Positions 17,469 through 31,960 of a DNA stretch of 64,000 nucleotides are shown here, piece by piece. The DNA is from Mannheimia cairinae (GTDB lineage: Bacteria > Pseudomonadota > Gammaproteobacteria > Enterobacterales > Pasteurellaceae): the NCBI RefSeq assembly GCF_028649535.1, contig NZ_JAQSJE010000001.1, forward strand, positions 62,001-126,000, written 5' to 3'. The notes under the pieces are model-generated. The model searched no databases. It had not been told where the DNA came from and saw only the letters and a list, made by a program, of their open reading frames with translations. A program made the position numbers and the translations under genes. Every line of letters begins with the position of its first letter. Position 1 is the first letter of the stretch.

Positions 17469-18575
17469 ATGAGTTGGAAAGCATATAAAAAAGCACTAGC
17501 AGTAACAGCAATTAGCCTTGCTACTACTCTTCTAGTTAGCTGTTCATCAAGTGACCCTAAAAGTAAATCTAGTTCTAGCGAAGCAGAAAAAGCAAAATTC
17601 GGTGCAAAATATAGTGGCCGTCAATTTATGCCTTACGGTTCACATTTTCAAAGCGGACGTTTAAGCTTAAATGCTGCACCTGTTAATCAACGTGATTTTT
17701 TACAACAACTATCAAATGTCCGAGCTTATAGTCGCCTAGCAAATACACACGCTCTTGCTTATGGTAAAGTGAGTAATTGGATCGCCTCTGGTGGAAATAT
17801 TAATGATCTTGCAAAATATGGTATTAATACTCGGTTAATGCGTGGCGATGATGGTTATCAAAATGTATTAATGACAGGTTATTATATCCCTGTAATAGAG
17901 GCAAGTAGCACTCGCCGAGGAGAATTTCAGCACCCAGTTTATGGTATTCCACAAGGTAATCGCAAATATTCTCGAGCAGAAATTTATGCCGGTGCGTTAA
18001 ATGGCCGTGGATTAGAGCTAGCTTATTCCAACTCAATGCTAGATAACTTCTTAATGGAAGTTCAAGGTTCTGGGTTTATGAAAGTTAATGGGCAACTTCG
18101 TCACTTTGCTTATGGTAATAAAAATGGCTACGGTTATACCAGTATCGGACGTTTATTAGTTGAAGATGGGGAAATTCCAAAAGAAAAAATGTCTATTCAA
18201 GCTATTAGACAGTGGGCAGCTCATAATCCATCTCGTTTACAAGGCTTATTGGAAAGAAACCAATCCTATGTTTACTTCCGTGAAGATCCTACTTTTGACG
18301 TAAAAGGCTCTGCGGGTGTACCATTAGTACCATTAGCTTCTGTTGCTTCAGATAGAACTATTGTGCCTTCTGGTAGTGTTTTATTAGTCGAAATGCCTCT
18401 TATTGATCATAAAGGCAAGTGGACTGGAAAGCATCAAATGCGTTTAATGATTGCTCTTGATGTTGGTGGTGCAGTTAAAGGACATCATTTCGATTTATAT
18501 CAAGGTATTGGCGATAAAGCAGGCCATACAGCAGGGTTGCTAAAACACTACGGACGTGTCTGGGTCTTAAATTAA
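17469..18575 (+). CDS. mltA: membrane-bound lytic murein transglycosylase A
   Basis: 368 residues. Lipoprotein signal with lipobox LVSC (Cys25), then a Ser/Lys-rich linker. MltA domain: VLMTGYYIPVIEASSTRRGEFQHPVYG, the GALNGRGLELAYSNSMLDNFLMEVQGSG region, and the C-terminal 3D domain with ALDVGGAVKGHHFDLYQGIGDKAGHTAG, where conserved aspartates form the catalytic site. It cleaves peptidoglycan glycan strands to 1,6-anhydromuropeptides at the outer membrane. SD-like AAGGATTTT precedes the ATG. A small secreted-protein gene follows 18 bases later, probably in the same transcript. Confidence 0.95.
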   Translation: MSWKAYKKALAVTAISLATTLLVSCSSSDPKSKSSSSEAEKAKFGAKYSGRQFMPYGSHFQSGRLSLNAAPVNQRDFLQQLSNVRAYSRLANTHALAYGKVSNWIASGGNINDLAKYGINTRLMRGDDGYQNVLMTGYYIPVIEASSTRRGEFQHPVYGIPQGNRKYSRAEIYAGALNGRGLELAYSNSMLDNFLMEVQGSGFMKVNGQLRHFAYGNKNGYGYTSIGRLLVEDGEIPKEKMSIQAIRQWAAHNPSRLQGLLERNQSYVYFREDPTFDVKGSAGVPLVPLASVASDRTIVPSGSVLLVEMPLIDHKGKWTGKHQMRLMIALDVGGAVKGHHFDLYQGIGDKAGHTAGLLKHYGRVWVLN

Positions 18576-18593
18576 TCGATAAAGTAGGTAAAT

Positions 18594-19043
18594 ATGTTGA
18601 AAAAAGCTTCCATTATTCTCTTTTTTGGAACCTCTTGTGCTTTTGCAAGTAATCCAGAAAATTCGACCGCTTTAAGCGAACCTCAATATAAGATTTCAGA
18701 AATAGATATGAAGATCTTAATTCGCCAACTCAATAATATTGAGCAATGTATTTACCCTGATTTAGCTAAACCAGATTATAAAAAAATTTATGATAGCTGG
18801 AGTGTAACTGAAAACCTAACTATGCAGTATTTTGAGCGTCAAATACTTAAAGAATTATTAGGTGAAGAGAATTCTCAAATAATGCTAACCGATGAATCCT
18901 CTATGAATTATTTTTATTCGCTACATCAAAAATTAAATCATCAGAAGGCAAATGTTGATAAAGAAAGATGTGAGGCATTTAAACCTAGATATAAAGAGAT
19001 TTATCAGCGAGTACAAAATACGCTACCGAAGGTATATAGGTAA
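18594..19043 (+). CDS. small exported protein of unknown function
   Basis: 149 residues; MLKKASIILFFGTSCAFAS is a signal peptide, cut near residue 18, so the 130-residue mature protein is periplasmic. Two cysteines (CIYPDLAKP and RCEAFKPRY) could form a disulfide; the rest is helical and charged. I do not recognise the family. It follows mltA closely and ends before the bidirectional terminator shared with gyrB. Confidence 0.8.
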   Translation: MLKKASIILFFGTSCAFASNPENSTALSEPQYKISEIDMKILIRQLNNIEQCIYPDLAKPDYKKIYDSWSVTENLTMQYFERQILKELLGEENSQIMLTDESSMNYFYSLHQKLNHQKANVDKERCEAFKPRYKEIYQRVQNTLPKVYR

Positions 19044-19068
19044 CCGCCAATTTCTTATACAGAAAAAC

Positions 19069-19112
19069 AAAATGGGGTAAAGTTTTAAATTAGACTTTAC
19101 CCCATTTTTTAT
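19069..19112. terminator. bidirectional terminator between the mltA unit and gyrB
   Basis: AATGGGGTAAAGT and ACTTTACCCCATT make a 13-pair stem with a T run on the + side and As on the other. Confidence 0.9.
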
Positions 19113-19120
19113 TTTGTCGA

Positions 19121-21699
<2,579 letters not shown>

Positions 21700-21722
21700 A
21701 AGAAGAATATAAGAGAGGTTAT

Positions 21723-22598
21723 TTAAGCATAAATACCGACTAAAATGGCAATAAATACGCCTAAGCCAAAATAGTGGTTATTTAAAAATGCCTTAAAGCA
21801 TTCACTTCGTTCTCTTTTTTTAGTTAACCAACATTGGTAAATAAATAGTGTTGCACTTAATGCTAGCACAACAAAATAGCCGATATGGTAATTTTGAACA
21901 ATGCCTAATAATACCAATAAAATCAAGGTAATAAACTGCAATAAAGCGATGATTTTATTGTCATATTGAGCAAATAAAATAGCAGTTGATTTCACACCGA
22001 TTCGCAGATCATCATCACGATCGACCATTGCATATTGGGTATCATAAGCGACCGTCCAAGCAAGATTTGCAAAAAACAGCAACCAGCATTCAAGCGGTAA
22101 CGCTTCATTTACCGCCCCAAATGCCATTGGAATAGACCAACCAAATGCCATTCCTAATATCACTTGAGGTAAATGAGTAAAACGTTTCATAAAAGGGTAA
22201 ATAACGGCAAGGAATACCGCAATAAATGAAAGTAGAAACGCATATTGATTGAGCATTAAATCAAGCAAAAAAGCAAAACCTAGCAACACAAAAAAAATTA
22301 CTTTTGCTTCTATCGTTGATACCCTACCCGTTGCAAGCGGACGTGATGAAGTACGTTTCACTTGCCCATCTATTTCTCGATCTGCATAATCGTTGATAAC
22401 ACAACCTGCCGCTCGCATAATAATTACCCCTAAAATAAAGATAACCAAAACAGGAATAGGCGGCATTCCTTGAGCTGCGACAAATAATGCCCAAAGGGTC
22501 GGGTGCAATAATAGCAAGGTGCCAATGGGCTTATCAAATCGCATTAATTGTGCGTATGCAATCCATTTTTCTTTAGAAAAGATTTTTTCCTTATTCAT
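21723..22598 (-). CDS. ubiA: 4-hydroxybenzoate octaprenyltransferase
   Basis: 291 residues, UbiA intramembrane prenyltransferase with about eight membrane segments. Both Mg-diphosphate motifs are present: [25 protein letters not shown] and [25 protein letters not shown]. It attaches the polyprenyl tail to 4-hydroxybenzoate in ubiquinone synthesis. The start overlaps the end of the glpR gene by 8 bases, indicating translational coupling. Confidence 0.96.
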   Translation of the reverse strand: MNKEKIFSKEKWIAYAQLMRFDKPIGTLLLLHPTLWALFVAAQGMPPIPVLVIFILGVIIMRAAGCVINDYADREIDGQVKRTSSRPLATGRVSTIEAKVIFFVLLGFAFLLDLMLNQYAFLLSFIAVFLAVIYPFMKRFTHLPQVILGMAFGWSIPMAFGAVNEALPLECWLLFFANLAWTVAYDTQYAMVDRDDDLRIGVKSTAILFAQYDNKIIALLQFITLILLVLLGIVQNYHIGYFVVLALSATLFIYQCWLTKKRERSECFKAFLNNHYFGLGVFIAILVGIYA

Positions 22599-23352
22599 TA
22601 CAAATTTTAACTACTACATCTGATAGGCTTAAATGATTTTGTAATTCTAACGGTAAATATGTATCTGTAAACAAATAATTTACTTCTTTAACATTTCCTA
22701 AACGTACAATCGCATTTCGGGTAAATTTTGAGTGATCGGTCACTAAAACCACTTGTCGAGAGCATTCCATTAATGCTCGTTTTACTTGTACTTCGTGATA
22801 ATCATAATCGAGCATAGAGCCATCTAGCTCCACCGCACTAATGCCTAAAATACCAAAATCTAAGCGGAATTGATTAATAAAACGTACGGTTTCTTCCCCA
22901 ATAATTCCGCCATCTCCCCTTAAACTCCCCCCCGCAACGGTTACTTGACAATCTGGATTTTGCAACAAAATATGGGCAGCATTAAGATTATTCGTTACTA
23001 CTTTCAGATGTTTATGTGAAAGCAAAGCAAATGCCACCGCTTCAGAAGTTGTACCAATATCTAAGAAAACCGAGGCTCCATTTGGAATTAATTTTGCCAC
23101 TTGATGTGCAATCGCATTTTTTTCTTGCGAAAAGAATTGTTTACGATGAATGTAATCGCTGTTTTCTGTATTTGAGGGTGCTGCTGCCCCGCCGTGATGA
23201 CGAAGAATTAAATTATTTTCCGCCATATCATTCAGATCTCGGCGAATGGTCTGCGGGCTAACATTTAATTCAGCAACTAACTGCTCTGTGCTTACATAGC
23301 CAAGCTGATTAACTAAGGCTAGAATTTTTTTATGTCTATTTGCCTGTTTCAT
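22591..23352 (-). CDS. glpR: DeoR-family repressor GlpR-like
   Basis: 253 residues from ATG 23352 ([21 protein letters not shown]), chosen over an upstream ATG because AAGGAAAG precedes it and E. coli GlpR begins the same way. DeoR helix-turn-helix ([38 protein letters not shown]) and a sugar-phosphate effector domain ([59 protein letters not shown]). GlpR represses glycerol-3-phosphate genes; no glp gene is nearby, so the exact regulon is inferred from similarity only. Followed, with overlap, by ubiA. Confidence 0.85.
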   Translation of the reverse strand: MKQANRHKKILALVNQLGYVSTEQLVAELNVSPQTIRRDLNDMAENNLILRHHGGAAAPSNTENSDYIHRKQFFSQEKNAIAHQVAKLIPNGASVFLDIGTTSEAVAFALLSHKHLKVVTNNLNAAHILLQNPDCQVTVAGGSLRGDGGIIGEETVRFINQFRLDFGILGISAVELDGSMLDYDYHEVQVKRALMECSRQVVLVTDHSKFTRNAIVRLGNVKEVNYLFTDTYLPLELQNHLSLSDVVVKICNE

Positions 23353-23385
23353 ATACTTTCCTTTTTGCAAAATTAATACGGAAAA

Positions 23386-23405
23386 AGACCGCTTGTAAGC
23401 GGTCT
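23386..23405 (-). terminator. terminator after purB
   Basis: A near-perfect AGACCGCTTGTAAGCGGTCT hairpin followed by Ts on the reverse strand; it doubles as an uptake signal. Confidence 0.8.
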
Positions 23406-23420
23406 AATTTGCCCTAAATT

Positions 23421-24821
<1,401 letters not shown>

Positions 24822-25451
24822 TTAAAGCGTTTTATAAAACTGTTGTGCTTGGTTGAAAATTTTCTTGCGAGAGAATAAAAATTGCCAACGGCTGCCTCCG
24901 ACCTGTTGCCAGAGAATACCTGCACGAATACCTGCAAGTAATGAAGCACGAATTTTATGTTGGATATCCGGACGAGCAAGATAATCTTGCATCCCGACTA
25001 CGTGAATTTTTGAGCCTAGCGGACTAATAATATCGCTATAAATAGCTGCCATATTCGCAATCATTTGATCTGATAAAATATTGCCTTCATAAAGCGGTAA
25101 TTGGCGTTCTAGCTGTTGTAAGCGTTGTGCAAGCTGTTGTTTCGCTTCAGCATTTTTATCTAATTTCTGACTAAGTGCTAATAAGCTAATCCAATAACGA
25201 CCCACTTCGGTATCTAGTTTGCCATTTCCGCCACCGGTTTGAGATAATGCCGTTTCAAGCCCTAGACTTAAATGCGATAAATCATCACCAAAAACACTTA
25301 AAGTCGATTCAGGCTGAGTCACTAATAAACTACGCAAAGAATGCCCAAAAGCTTCTCTATCTGCCGTTCCTTTATGAGCAAATTGTTGAACTAAAGTTGC
25401 TGCTTGGCAAACGCCCGCATAAGCAATCGTAATATTGTGATAATCAGCCAT
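24822..25451 (-). CDS. hflD: HflD-family protein (YcfC)
   Basis: 209 residues, all-helical, starting MADYHNITIAYAGVCQAATLVQQFAHKG. HflD is a peripheral inner-membrane protein of unclear core function that in E. coli affects lambda CII stability. Conserved position before purB; the usual upstream mnmA is absent here and cydC lies 61 bases upstream instead. Confidence 0.93.
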   Translation of the reverse strand: MADYHNITIAYAGVCQAATLVQQFAHKGTADREAFGHSLRSLLVTQPESTLSVFGDDLSHLSLGLETALSQTGGGNGKLDTEVGRYWISLLALSQKLDKNAEAKQQLAQRLQQLERQLPLYEGNILSDQMIANMAAIYSDIISPLGSKIHVVGMQDYLARPDIQHKIRASLLAGIRAGILWQQVGGSRWQFLFSRKKIFNQAQQFYKTL

Positions 25452-25512
25452 TTTTTATTAAACCTTGTAAATTTTAGGGGGAATATAGCATTTTTTCCTG
25501 TTTTTTTGAATG

Positions 25513-27180
25513 CTAATTTAATAACCTTCCGCTATCTATGCGATACACTTTATCAAATTTTTCAAGCCCACTTTGGCGATGGGTAATCATCAATAAAGTA
25601 CGTTCAGCACAATGGGTAAAAATTAAGTTTAGAATTTGTTGTTCTGTTTCTCGGTCTAAACCTTCGGTTGGTTCGTCTAATAGCACTAATTCTGCCGAAC
25701 TTAATAGCAATCTTGCTAAGCCTAACCGACGTTGCTCGCCCCCTGAAAGCGGTCTGCCACCTTCGCCTAACCATAATTTTAAGCCTTCGCTTTCAAGCAA
25801 GTAGCCAAGCCCAACTTTTTGAACAACATCTAACATTTGCTCATCAGAGGCTAGAGCATTTCCCATCAACAAGTTATCTTTTAAAGTTTGGCTAAAAATA
25901 TGCACTCGTTGGCTAAGTGTAGCTAATTTTGAGCGTAGCGTATTTTCTGCGAAATCTTCAATTTTGCAATTATTCAACCAAATTTGACCGCTTGTCGGTT
26001 CATAATTACGGTTAAGTAGCTGAAAAATGGTTGATTTTCCACTGCCTGTTTTACCTAAAATGGCCACTTTTTGCCCTTTTAAGACGTCAAAAGAGAGTTG
26101 TTTAAGTACTTGTTGCTCACCCGCTAAATAACTGAAATCAACATTTTCAAAACGAACAAGCGGTTGATTTTGGCTTAAATTTTGCCAATCTGCCGAACCA
26201 TTAAATTCAACTGTCGGTTTTTGTTCCGTAATTTCATTTAAGCGTTCAGCTGCAGTAATCACTTGCCCTAAATGCAAAAAGGCAATGCCGATTGGTGTTA
26301 AAATTTCATTGCTTGCCATTACACAGAAAACCACTAACGCAATTAAAGCTTCTGGGTACTCAGCACTTGGTACATTGATAGCGGTTGAAACGAGATAGAT
26401 CACTACACAAGCTAAAATACCATTAGAGAACATTAAAACCGCATTTGATAAACCTGTTAGTTTGCTTTCTTTGCTTTGTGCATTTAGCCATTGTCGTTCG
26501 GTCTGTTGTAATTTTTCACTTGCCTGATTTAAGGTGCCGAACAGTAAAAACTCTGCATTAAGCTGTACCCATTCAATAAATTGGCTACGATAATTTGCTC
26601 GGTTTTGTATTGCATTTCGCCCTAATTTCAAGCCTAAACGGTAAAACACTGCTGGAATAATTAGCAATAAGGCGAACAAGGAGCCACAAATAATCAACAT
26701 TAATGGCACAGATACAAACGACAACCCAAATGCCATAAATATAATAATCATCACCGCACTGATAAAAGGCGATATTAAATTCAAATAAAGGGTATCTAGC
26801 GTATCTACATCCGCTACTAAGCGGTTTAGTAACTCACTGTTTCTAAAACGGTTTAGTCCACTTGGGCTAAGCGGAATTAACTTTTTAAATACCGTAACTC
26901 GTAAATTTGCAAGTACTCGGAAGGTTGCATCGTGTGTAACTAATTTCTCAAAATAGCGAGAGGCTGTTCGAGCGATGGCTAACCCTCGCACCCCTGACGA
27001 TGGGTAGAAAAAGTTAAAGGTAATCACTGAACCCGCTAAAAAAGAAGCAGACAGAAACCAGCCAGATAAGGTTAATAAACCAATGCTGGCAGAAAGCCCC
27101 ATAATCGCTAGCACAATACCTAATAATAAACGCCCCCAGTGAGTGCTATAGAGAGAAAGGAATGGAAAAAGTGATTTCAT
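25513..27180 (-). CDS. cydC: cysteine/glutathione ABC exporter, subunit CydC
   Basis: 555 residues: six-helix ABC transmembrane domain (about 1-310) fused to an ATPase with Walker A LGKTGSGKST, signature LSGGEQRRLGLARLLLSS and Walker B LVLLDEPTEGLD. With CydD it exports cysteine and glutathione to the periplasm and is needed to assemble cytochrome bd. Its start overlaps the end of cydD by one base (TAATG-type junction), so it is translationally coupled. Confidence 0.96.
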   Translation of the reverse strand: MKSLFPFLSLYSTHWGRLLLGIVLAIMGLSASIGLLTLSGWFLSASFLAGSVITFNFFYPSSGVRGLAIARTASRYFEKLVTHDATFRVLANLRVTVFKKLIPLSPSGLNRFRNSELLNRLVADVDTLDTLYLNLISPFISAVMIIIFMAFGLSFVSVPLMLIICGSLFALLLIIPAVFYRLGLKLGRNAIQNRANYRSQFIEWVQLNAEFLLFGTLNQASEKLQQTERQWLNAQSKESKLTGLSNAVLMFSNGILACVVIYLVSTAINVPSAEYPEALIALVVFCVMASNEILTPIGIAFLHLGQVITAAERLNEITEQKPTVEFNGSADWQNLSQNQPLVRFENVDFSYLAGEQQVLKQLSFDVLKGQKVAILGKTGSGKSTIFQLLNRNYEPTSGQIWLNNCKIEDFAENTLRSKLATLSQRVHIFSQTLKDNLLMGNALASDEQMLDVVQKVGLGYLLESEGLKLWLGEGGRPLSGGEQRRLGLARLLLSSAELVLLDEPTEGLDRETEQQILNLIFTHCAERTLLMITHRQSGLEKFDKVYRIDSGRLLN

Positions 27181-28946
27181 TATAATTCTCCCTGTGGAAT
27201 AAGTTCATTATTTAATAATTCAGCAAAAAAGCCTGTATGTTCTAACTCGGCAAAACTGCCTTGTTGAATAATTTGCCCTTGTTTCATTACCCAAATTTCA
27301 TCACATTGGGCTAAATCTTCTACTCGATGGGTGATCATTAACGTAGTTTGCTGACGACTTAAGTGATGTAAGGCCGTTAGCACTTGTTGCTCTGAATCCA
27401 TATCTAGGCTTGCCGTCGGCTCATCTAATAATAACAGTTGGTAAGGTCGTAACAATGCTCTAGCAATCGCAATACGCTGAGCTTGCCCGCCTGAAATACC
27501 GATATTGCTATCTTGCACTTGATGCTCTAACCCTAAACGAGACACAAATTCATAGGCTTTTGATAAGGTTAAAGCATTGGCTAATTCCTCTTCGTTCGCA
27601 TTTGGGTTGCCGAGTAAAATATTCTCTTTTAAACTGCCACGAATCAGCTGAGGATTCTGCCCTACCCAAGCCAATTTTGCTCGCCACTGGCTTAAGTTAA
27701 GTTCTCTTAACTCTACACCATTAATAGTCACTGAGCCTTGATAAGGTAAGAAACCAAGCAACATATTCATTAAAGAGGTTTTACCCGCCCCACTTTGACC
27801 AACTAAGGCGATATGCTGATGAGCATTAATATTAAAATTTAACGCTTGAGTAAGCGGTTTACCTTGTGGCGATAAAATCACGCACTCTTTTGCTTGAATG
27901 ACAAGCGGTTGATTTTGGTAAGATTTTTGCAAATTATGTGGTTGGATGTTTACCTCTTCATTTAAGAAGGTTTCAATACTATCGGCAGCACCAATAGCAG
28001 CTGCTTTATCATGGTAATAAACACCTAGCTCTCGCATTGGCTGATAAAACTCAGGAGCCATCATCAAACAGAAAAAGCCCACAAACAAGGTTACACCTGT
28101 GCCGTAATAGCCAAAATTCAATTCACCTAAATAAATAAAGCCAAAATAAACCGCCATTACTGCAACAGAAACTGCAGTAAAAAATTCTAAAACAGCAGAG
28201 GACAGAAATGCCATTTTTAGTACATCCATCGTACTTGTTCTGAAATCTTCTGTGCTTTGATAAATTTGCTCTGTCTGTTTTTTAGCTTGTCCGAAAAGGC
28301 GAATCGTTTCTAAGCCTTTTAATTTATCTAAGAACTGCCCACTGATACGGGAAAGAATGCCGATATTTCGTTGGTTTGCCTCGACCGCTTTGATACCTGC
28401 TAATATCATAAAAAGCGGCAATAATGGCATTGTTGCCAATAAAATTAAGCCTGCTGCCCAGTTAATCGGGAATACAAAACAGAGAATCACCAACGGAATA
28501 ATAAGTGAAAGAAATTGTTGTGGAAGGTAGCGAGCATAGAAATTATGCAGGTTCTCAACTTGCTCAAGCATTAAAGTTGCCCAACTACCCGCTAGTTTTT
28601 GTTGAATAACCATTGGACCAACATCTTCCATTTTATCAATAATTTGCTGGCGAAGATGTAAACGTAAGGTTTCTCCTGCTTTAAAGCCGACTCGTTCACG
28701 TAAGAAAATTAGAATGGCTCTCAGTGCAAAACAGAGGAATAACAAGCCTATCTCACCTAAAAACATATTCGGGCTTTGTTTTTCTACAATCATTTTTTGT
28801 AGCATTGTTGCAAGCAACCACATCTGCCCTATCATCAATATACTACTCATTGTGCCTAAAAGCACATTAAGGTGCATATATTTTTTAATTACTTTTTGCT
28901 GACCTCTAAGCCATTTCTGTAGTTCGTGTTGGCGTTGTTTTTCCAT
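27180..28946 (-). CDS. cydD: cysteine/glutathione ABC exporter, subunit CydD
   Basis: 588 residues with the same layout as CydC: membrane domain, then GQSGAGKTSLMNMLLGFL, ISGGQAQRIAIARALLRPYQLLLLDEPTASLD, and the H-loop MITHRVEDL. First gene of the cydDC operon, reading toward hflD. Confidence 0.96.
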   Translation of the reverse strand: MEKQRQHELQKWLRGQQKVIKKYMHLNVLLGTMSSILMIGQMWLLATMLQKMIVEKQSPNMFLGEIGLLFLCFALRAILIFLRERVGFKAGETLRLHLRQQIIDKMEDVGPMVIQQKLAGSWATLMLEQVENLHNFYARYLPQQFLSLIIPLVILCFVFPINWAAGLILLATMPLLPLFMILAGIKAVEANQRNIGILSRISGQFLDKLKGLETIRLFGQAKKQTEQIYQSTEDFRTSTMDVLKMAFLSSAVLEFFTAVSVAVMAVYFGFIYLGELNFGYYGTGVTLFVGFFCLMMAPEFYQPMRELGVYYHDKAAAIGAADSIETFLNEEVNIQPHNLQKSYQNQPLVIQAKECVILSPQGKPLTQALNFNINAHQHIALVGQSGAGKTSLMNMLLGFLPYQGSVTINGVELRELNLSQWRAKLAWVGQNPQLIRGSLKENILLGNPNANEEELANALTLSKAYEFVSRLGLEHQVQDSNIGISGGQAQRIAIARALLRPYQLLLLDEPTASLDMDSEQQVLTALHHLSRQQTTLMITHRVEDLAQCDEIWVMKQGQIIQQGSFAELEHTGFFAELLNNELIPQGEL

Positions 28947-29013
28947 AATTTTGCAAAAGTGTGATGAAATTTAACCGCTTGTAAATTAAAGCGACCATTC
29001 TACTACAAAAATG

Positions 29014-29050
29014 AAAAGGTTGTGAATGTTTCTACATTCCCAACCTTTTT
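29014..29050 (-). terminator. terminator after the LtaS-like gene
   Basis: AAAAGGTTG..GAATGT and ACATTC..CAACCTTTT form a long stem around a three-base loop, 19 bases past the stop. Confidence 0.8.
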
Positions 29051-29068
29051 TAATTCAATTTAAATCTA

Positions 29069-31015
29069 TTACTTTTTGGCTACAGGTAAGTGATACAATT
29101 TATTTTTATATAAATAACTACCAAGTAGTGCGTGAGCAAGAGCCTCTTTTTTAAAAGCTTCGGACTGTTGTTTCGGTATTAAGTCATCACTTTGCTTATC
29201 ATACATAAAACCGGCTATTGGTAAATTAGGGCGAAGCACTACCACATCGTTACCTTTCATCATTGCTTGGGTTGCATCATATTGCATAAAAGCACGATTT
29301 GGGTCGATATTTTGTGTGAGATCGTAACCAATCATTGGGTATTCGCCACTTATTCCAGCCACTGAAAGCAAGGTGGTTGGCATATCGATTTGGCTGACTA
29401 GTCTGTTATCTACTTTCGCTTGAATATTCTCGCCTAGCAATAATGCTGGAATATGGAAATGCTGAATAGGGACTAATTCATTGCCTTCTGCACGAGAATC
29501 GTGATCAGCAATTACTAAAAACACCGTATCTTTCCAATAACCTGATTTTTTTGCGAGTTCAAAGAAATAACCTAAAGCATAATCAGCATATTTTGCGGCA
29601 TTATGTCGTGTTTGTTTAGGTTGTTCATAAAGCTCTATTTTGCCATCAGGGAATTCAAATGGGTCGTGATTACTTGAACTAAACACTAGGCTAAAAAACG
29701 GCTTTCCTTGTTTATGCAATTCATTAAAGGTTTCATTAGCTTTATCAAATAAATCCTCATCACTTACGCCCCAAGTTGCCGTAAATTTTGGATTTTTGTA
29801 CTCTTTTTCATCAATAATTTGTTGGAAACCATTGCCATAAAAGAAGCTTGCCATATTATCGAAATGTTTCTCGCCGCCATAAATAAATGAAGTATGGTAG
29901 CCTTGACGTTTCAATAATTCTGCAATGCTGAAAAAGTTAGTTTGGCTTTTGGTCAATTTAACCACTGCTCTTGCAGGCGTTGGAGTAAAACCTGTTGTTA
30001 CTGCCTCAATTCCTCTTACCGAACGTGTGCCGGTGGCATAGAGATTAGTAAAATACCAACCTTCTTGAGCTAATTTATCTAAATTAGGGGTAAGAGGTTT
30101 GCCACCTAGAGAACCAACAAATTGTGCTCCTAAGCTCTCTTCTAACACAATTACAATATTTTTAGGCTTGCCTTGATAGCTAGCTTTATTGTGAGTTAAA
30201 GTCGGAATTTCCGCTGAAATATAATCTTCACTTGGGCGATTGCGTGCTTGCTTAACAATATTCAGCATTTCATCTGCCGACATATTGCCATATTGCTCGG
30301 AAGATTTATCTTCATCTTTTAATTGTTGCACCGCATAAAGCACAGAGTAACCTGAATTTAGCACTAAAGAATTGACTAGTGGGTCATCTGAAAATGCCAC
30401 CATCGCCGGGTTAATGCCACGGTGCGCAAAACTTGAACGCCCACCAACAAAAACGACCGCCACTACTAATAATGCAAGTAATGAGCGCATTTTCCAGCTA
30501 GGAAATGTAAGATTTTTAGTTGCCCAGCCTGATAATTTCCAATAAGCCAAAACTGAAATAGCTAAAGCCAACAAACCTGAAATCACACTTGCCAAATGCC
30601 CATTAATAAGCATGGTAAACACTTCTTTCGGGTGTACTAAATATTCAATAAATAAGCGATTAGGGCGAAGATCGAAAGTTTCGATAAAGTTTGGAGTGGC
30701 AACTTCCATAAATAGAATAAAACTACTGCCAATAGTTAGCCATATTCTGAGTATTTTTCGCCAAATTGAGCCAATGAGATTTGCGTGGAAGAAAATCACG
30801 CTAAATAGTGCAGGCAAACCAAATAGCCAACAAAGAGAGGAAATATCAATACGAATGCCTTGTAATATTAACGGCAACCAACCATTCGCTTCAGATACCC
30901 GCTCGGCTTGCCAAAAAGCTAAACCTAAGCGGGCTAAAGATAATATGAGTAAATTAATCCCTACAAACAGCACAATAGGGAATAACACAGTTCTTGCTTG
31001 GCTGCGTTGCTCCAT
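29069..31015 (-). CDS. LTA-synthase-like membrane sulfatase (phosphoglycerol/phosphoethanolamine transferase family)
   Basis: 648 residues: five hydrophobic segments in the first 200 residues, then a periplasmic alkaline-phosphatase-superfamily domain. Active-site signs: NIVIVLEESLGAQFVG (metal ligand Glu), YATGTRSVRGIEAVTTG with the nucleophile threonine/serine, GVSDEDLFDKA, SSNHDPFEFP and FLVIADHDSRAEG. Family members transfer phosphoglycerol or phosphoethanolamine to envelope glycans or LPS; Pasteurellaceae carry several and I cannot say which acceptor is used. Monocistronic. Confidence 0.88.
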   Translation of the reverse strand: MEQRSQARTVLFPIVLFVGINLLILSLARLGLAFWQAERVSEANGWLPLILQGIRIDISSLCWLFGLPALFSVIFFHANLIGSIWRKILRIWLTIGSSFILFMEVATPNFIETFDLRPNRLFIEYLVHPKEVFTMLINGHLASVISGLLALAISVLAYWKLSGWATKNLTFPSWKMRSLLALLVVAVVFVGGRSSFAHRGINPAMVAFSDDPLVNSLVLNSGYSVLYAVQQLKDEDKSSEQYGNMSADEMLNIVKQARNRPSEDYISAEIPTLTHNKASYQGKPKNIVIVLEESLGAQFVGSLGGKPLTPNLDKLAQEGWYFTNLYATGTRSVRGIEAVTTGFTPTPARAVVKLTKSQTNFFSIAELLKRQGYHTSFIYGGEKHFDNMASFFYGNGFQQIIDEKEYKNPKFTATWGVSDEDLFDKANETFNELHKQGKPFFSLVFSSSNHDPFEFPDGKIELYEQPKQTRHNAAKYADYALGYFFELAKKSGYWKDTVFLVIADHDSRAEGNELVPIQHFHIPALLLGENIQAKVDNRLVSQIDMPTTLLSVAGISGEYPMIGYDLTQNIDPNRAFMQYDATQAMMKGNDVVVLRPNLPIAGFMYDKQSDDLIPKQQSEAFKKEALAHALLGSYLYKNKLYHLPVAKK

Positions 31016-31046
31016 TTTTTCTCCTTTTATATAAATTTTTATTTGT

Positions 31047-31835
31047 TTATTTTTTTATTGTAATTATATCGCCTAGGCGAATAATGCCGCTATTTTGTGG
31101 CACAAGGTGAATACCGAAAACCGGCTTACCTTTTTCATTTGAATGTTTTTGCTTTAACGTTCTAAATGGTTCTGCTTTGGGGTCTAATTCCAAGGTTTTT
31201 AAATCTCGAGTGATGAGTACACAGCGAGTACATAACTCGGATTTGGTAAATAAGACTTCGCCGATTTGAATTTGTTCCCACTGTTCTTCTTCAAAAGCAA
31301 CTTCGCCATCAATGACGATATTTGGGCGAAAACGTGCCATTTCTAATGGAATAGGCGACCACTGTTGTACTTGTGCTAATGATTTTTGTGACATCAATGT
31401 TACTGGGTTGCTATCAGCAAAACTCATTGGGTGATCCGCAAAGTTAGCCACTTGGCGTTGGCTTTTTTCACCTAACCAACGCAGTTGGACTTCTCTGCCT
31501 AAAACTTCACTTAGCCACTGATTAACCGAAGTTGCTGCAACTTTAGCATTAAAGCTTGTTCCCCAAACCTCACTGCTGCTTTCTTCAATAAAATCTTGGT
31601 AAAGTGCAACGCATTTCTGACCGCTTGTGTGAGTAATCACAATTCCTGTTGTAATCGGAAAAGCGGTTAAACGATATAATTCTTGATCTTTGCGGGCGGT
31701 AATAAATTTGCCGTTTGGTTCTGTAATCATAAATTCACGATCAAAATTCAACCCTTTGGGCTCAACAAAGGCTTGTGAGACTTGAGTGCCTAAAGTCGAT
31801 TTTATTGGGTAAATATTTAATTCTGTTACTTGCAT
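31047..31835 (-). CDS. MOSC-domain protein, YcbX-like
   Basis: 262 residues: MOSC N-terminal beta-barrel (VTELNIYPIKSTLGTQVSQAFVEPKGLNFDREFMI) and MOSC domain (FRPNIVIDGEVAFEEEQWEQIQIGEVLFTKSELCTRCVLITRD), with the conserved cysteine in CTRC that binds the molybdenum cofactor. E. coli YcbX, which also has a ferredoxin domain, detoxifies N-hydroxylated bases; this protein lacks that domain, as do other short family members. Confidence 0.9.
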   Translation of the reverse strand: MQVTELNIYPIKSTLGTQVSQAFVEPKGLNFDREFMITEPNGKFITARKDQELYRLTAFPITTGIVITHTSGQKCVALYQDFIEESSSEVWGTSFNAKVAATSVNQWLSEVLGREVQLRWLGEKSQRQVANFADHPMSFADSNPVTLMSQKSLAQVQQWSPIPLEMARFRPNIVIDGEVAFEEEQWEQIQIGEVLFTKSELCTRCVLITRDLKTLELDPKAEPFRTLKQKHSNEKGKPVFGIHLVPQNSGIIRLGDIITIKK

Positions 31836-31960
31836 AGAAACCTCCTCTTTAAATAAGGAAGTACAATAACTGCAAGCGGTTAAAAAGTAAAAGGAATTTG
31901 CAAATCCCTTGATACATCGGTAAACTTGAGCAACTTTATTTCAGTAAATAGGAAATGAAA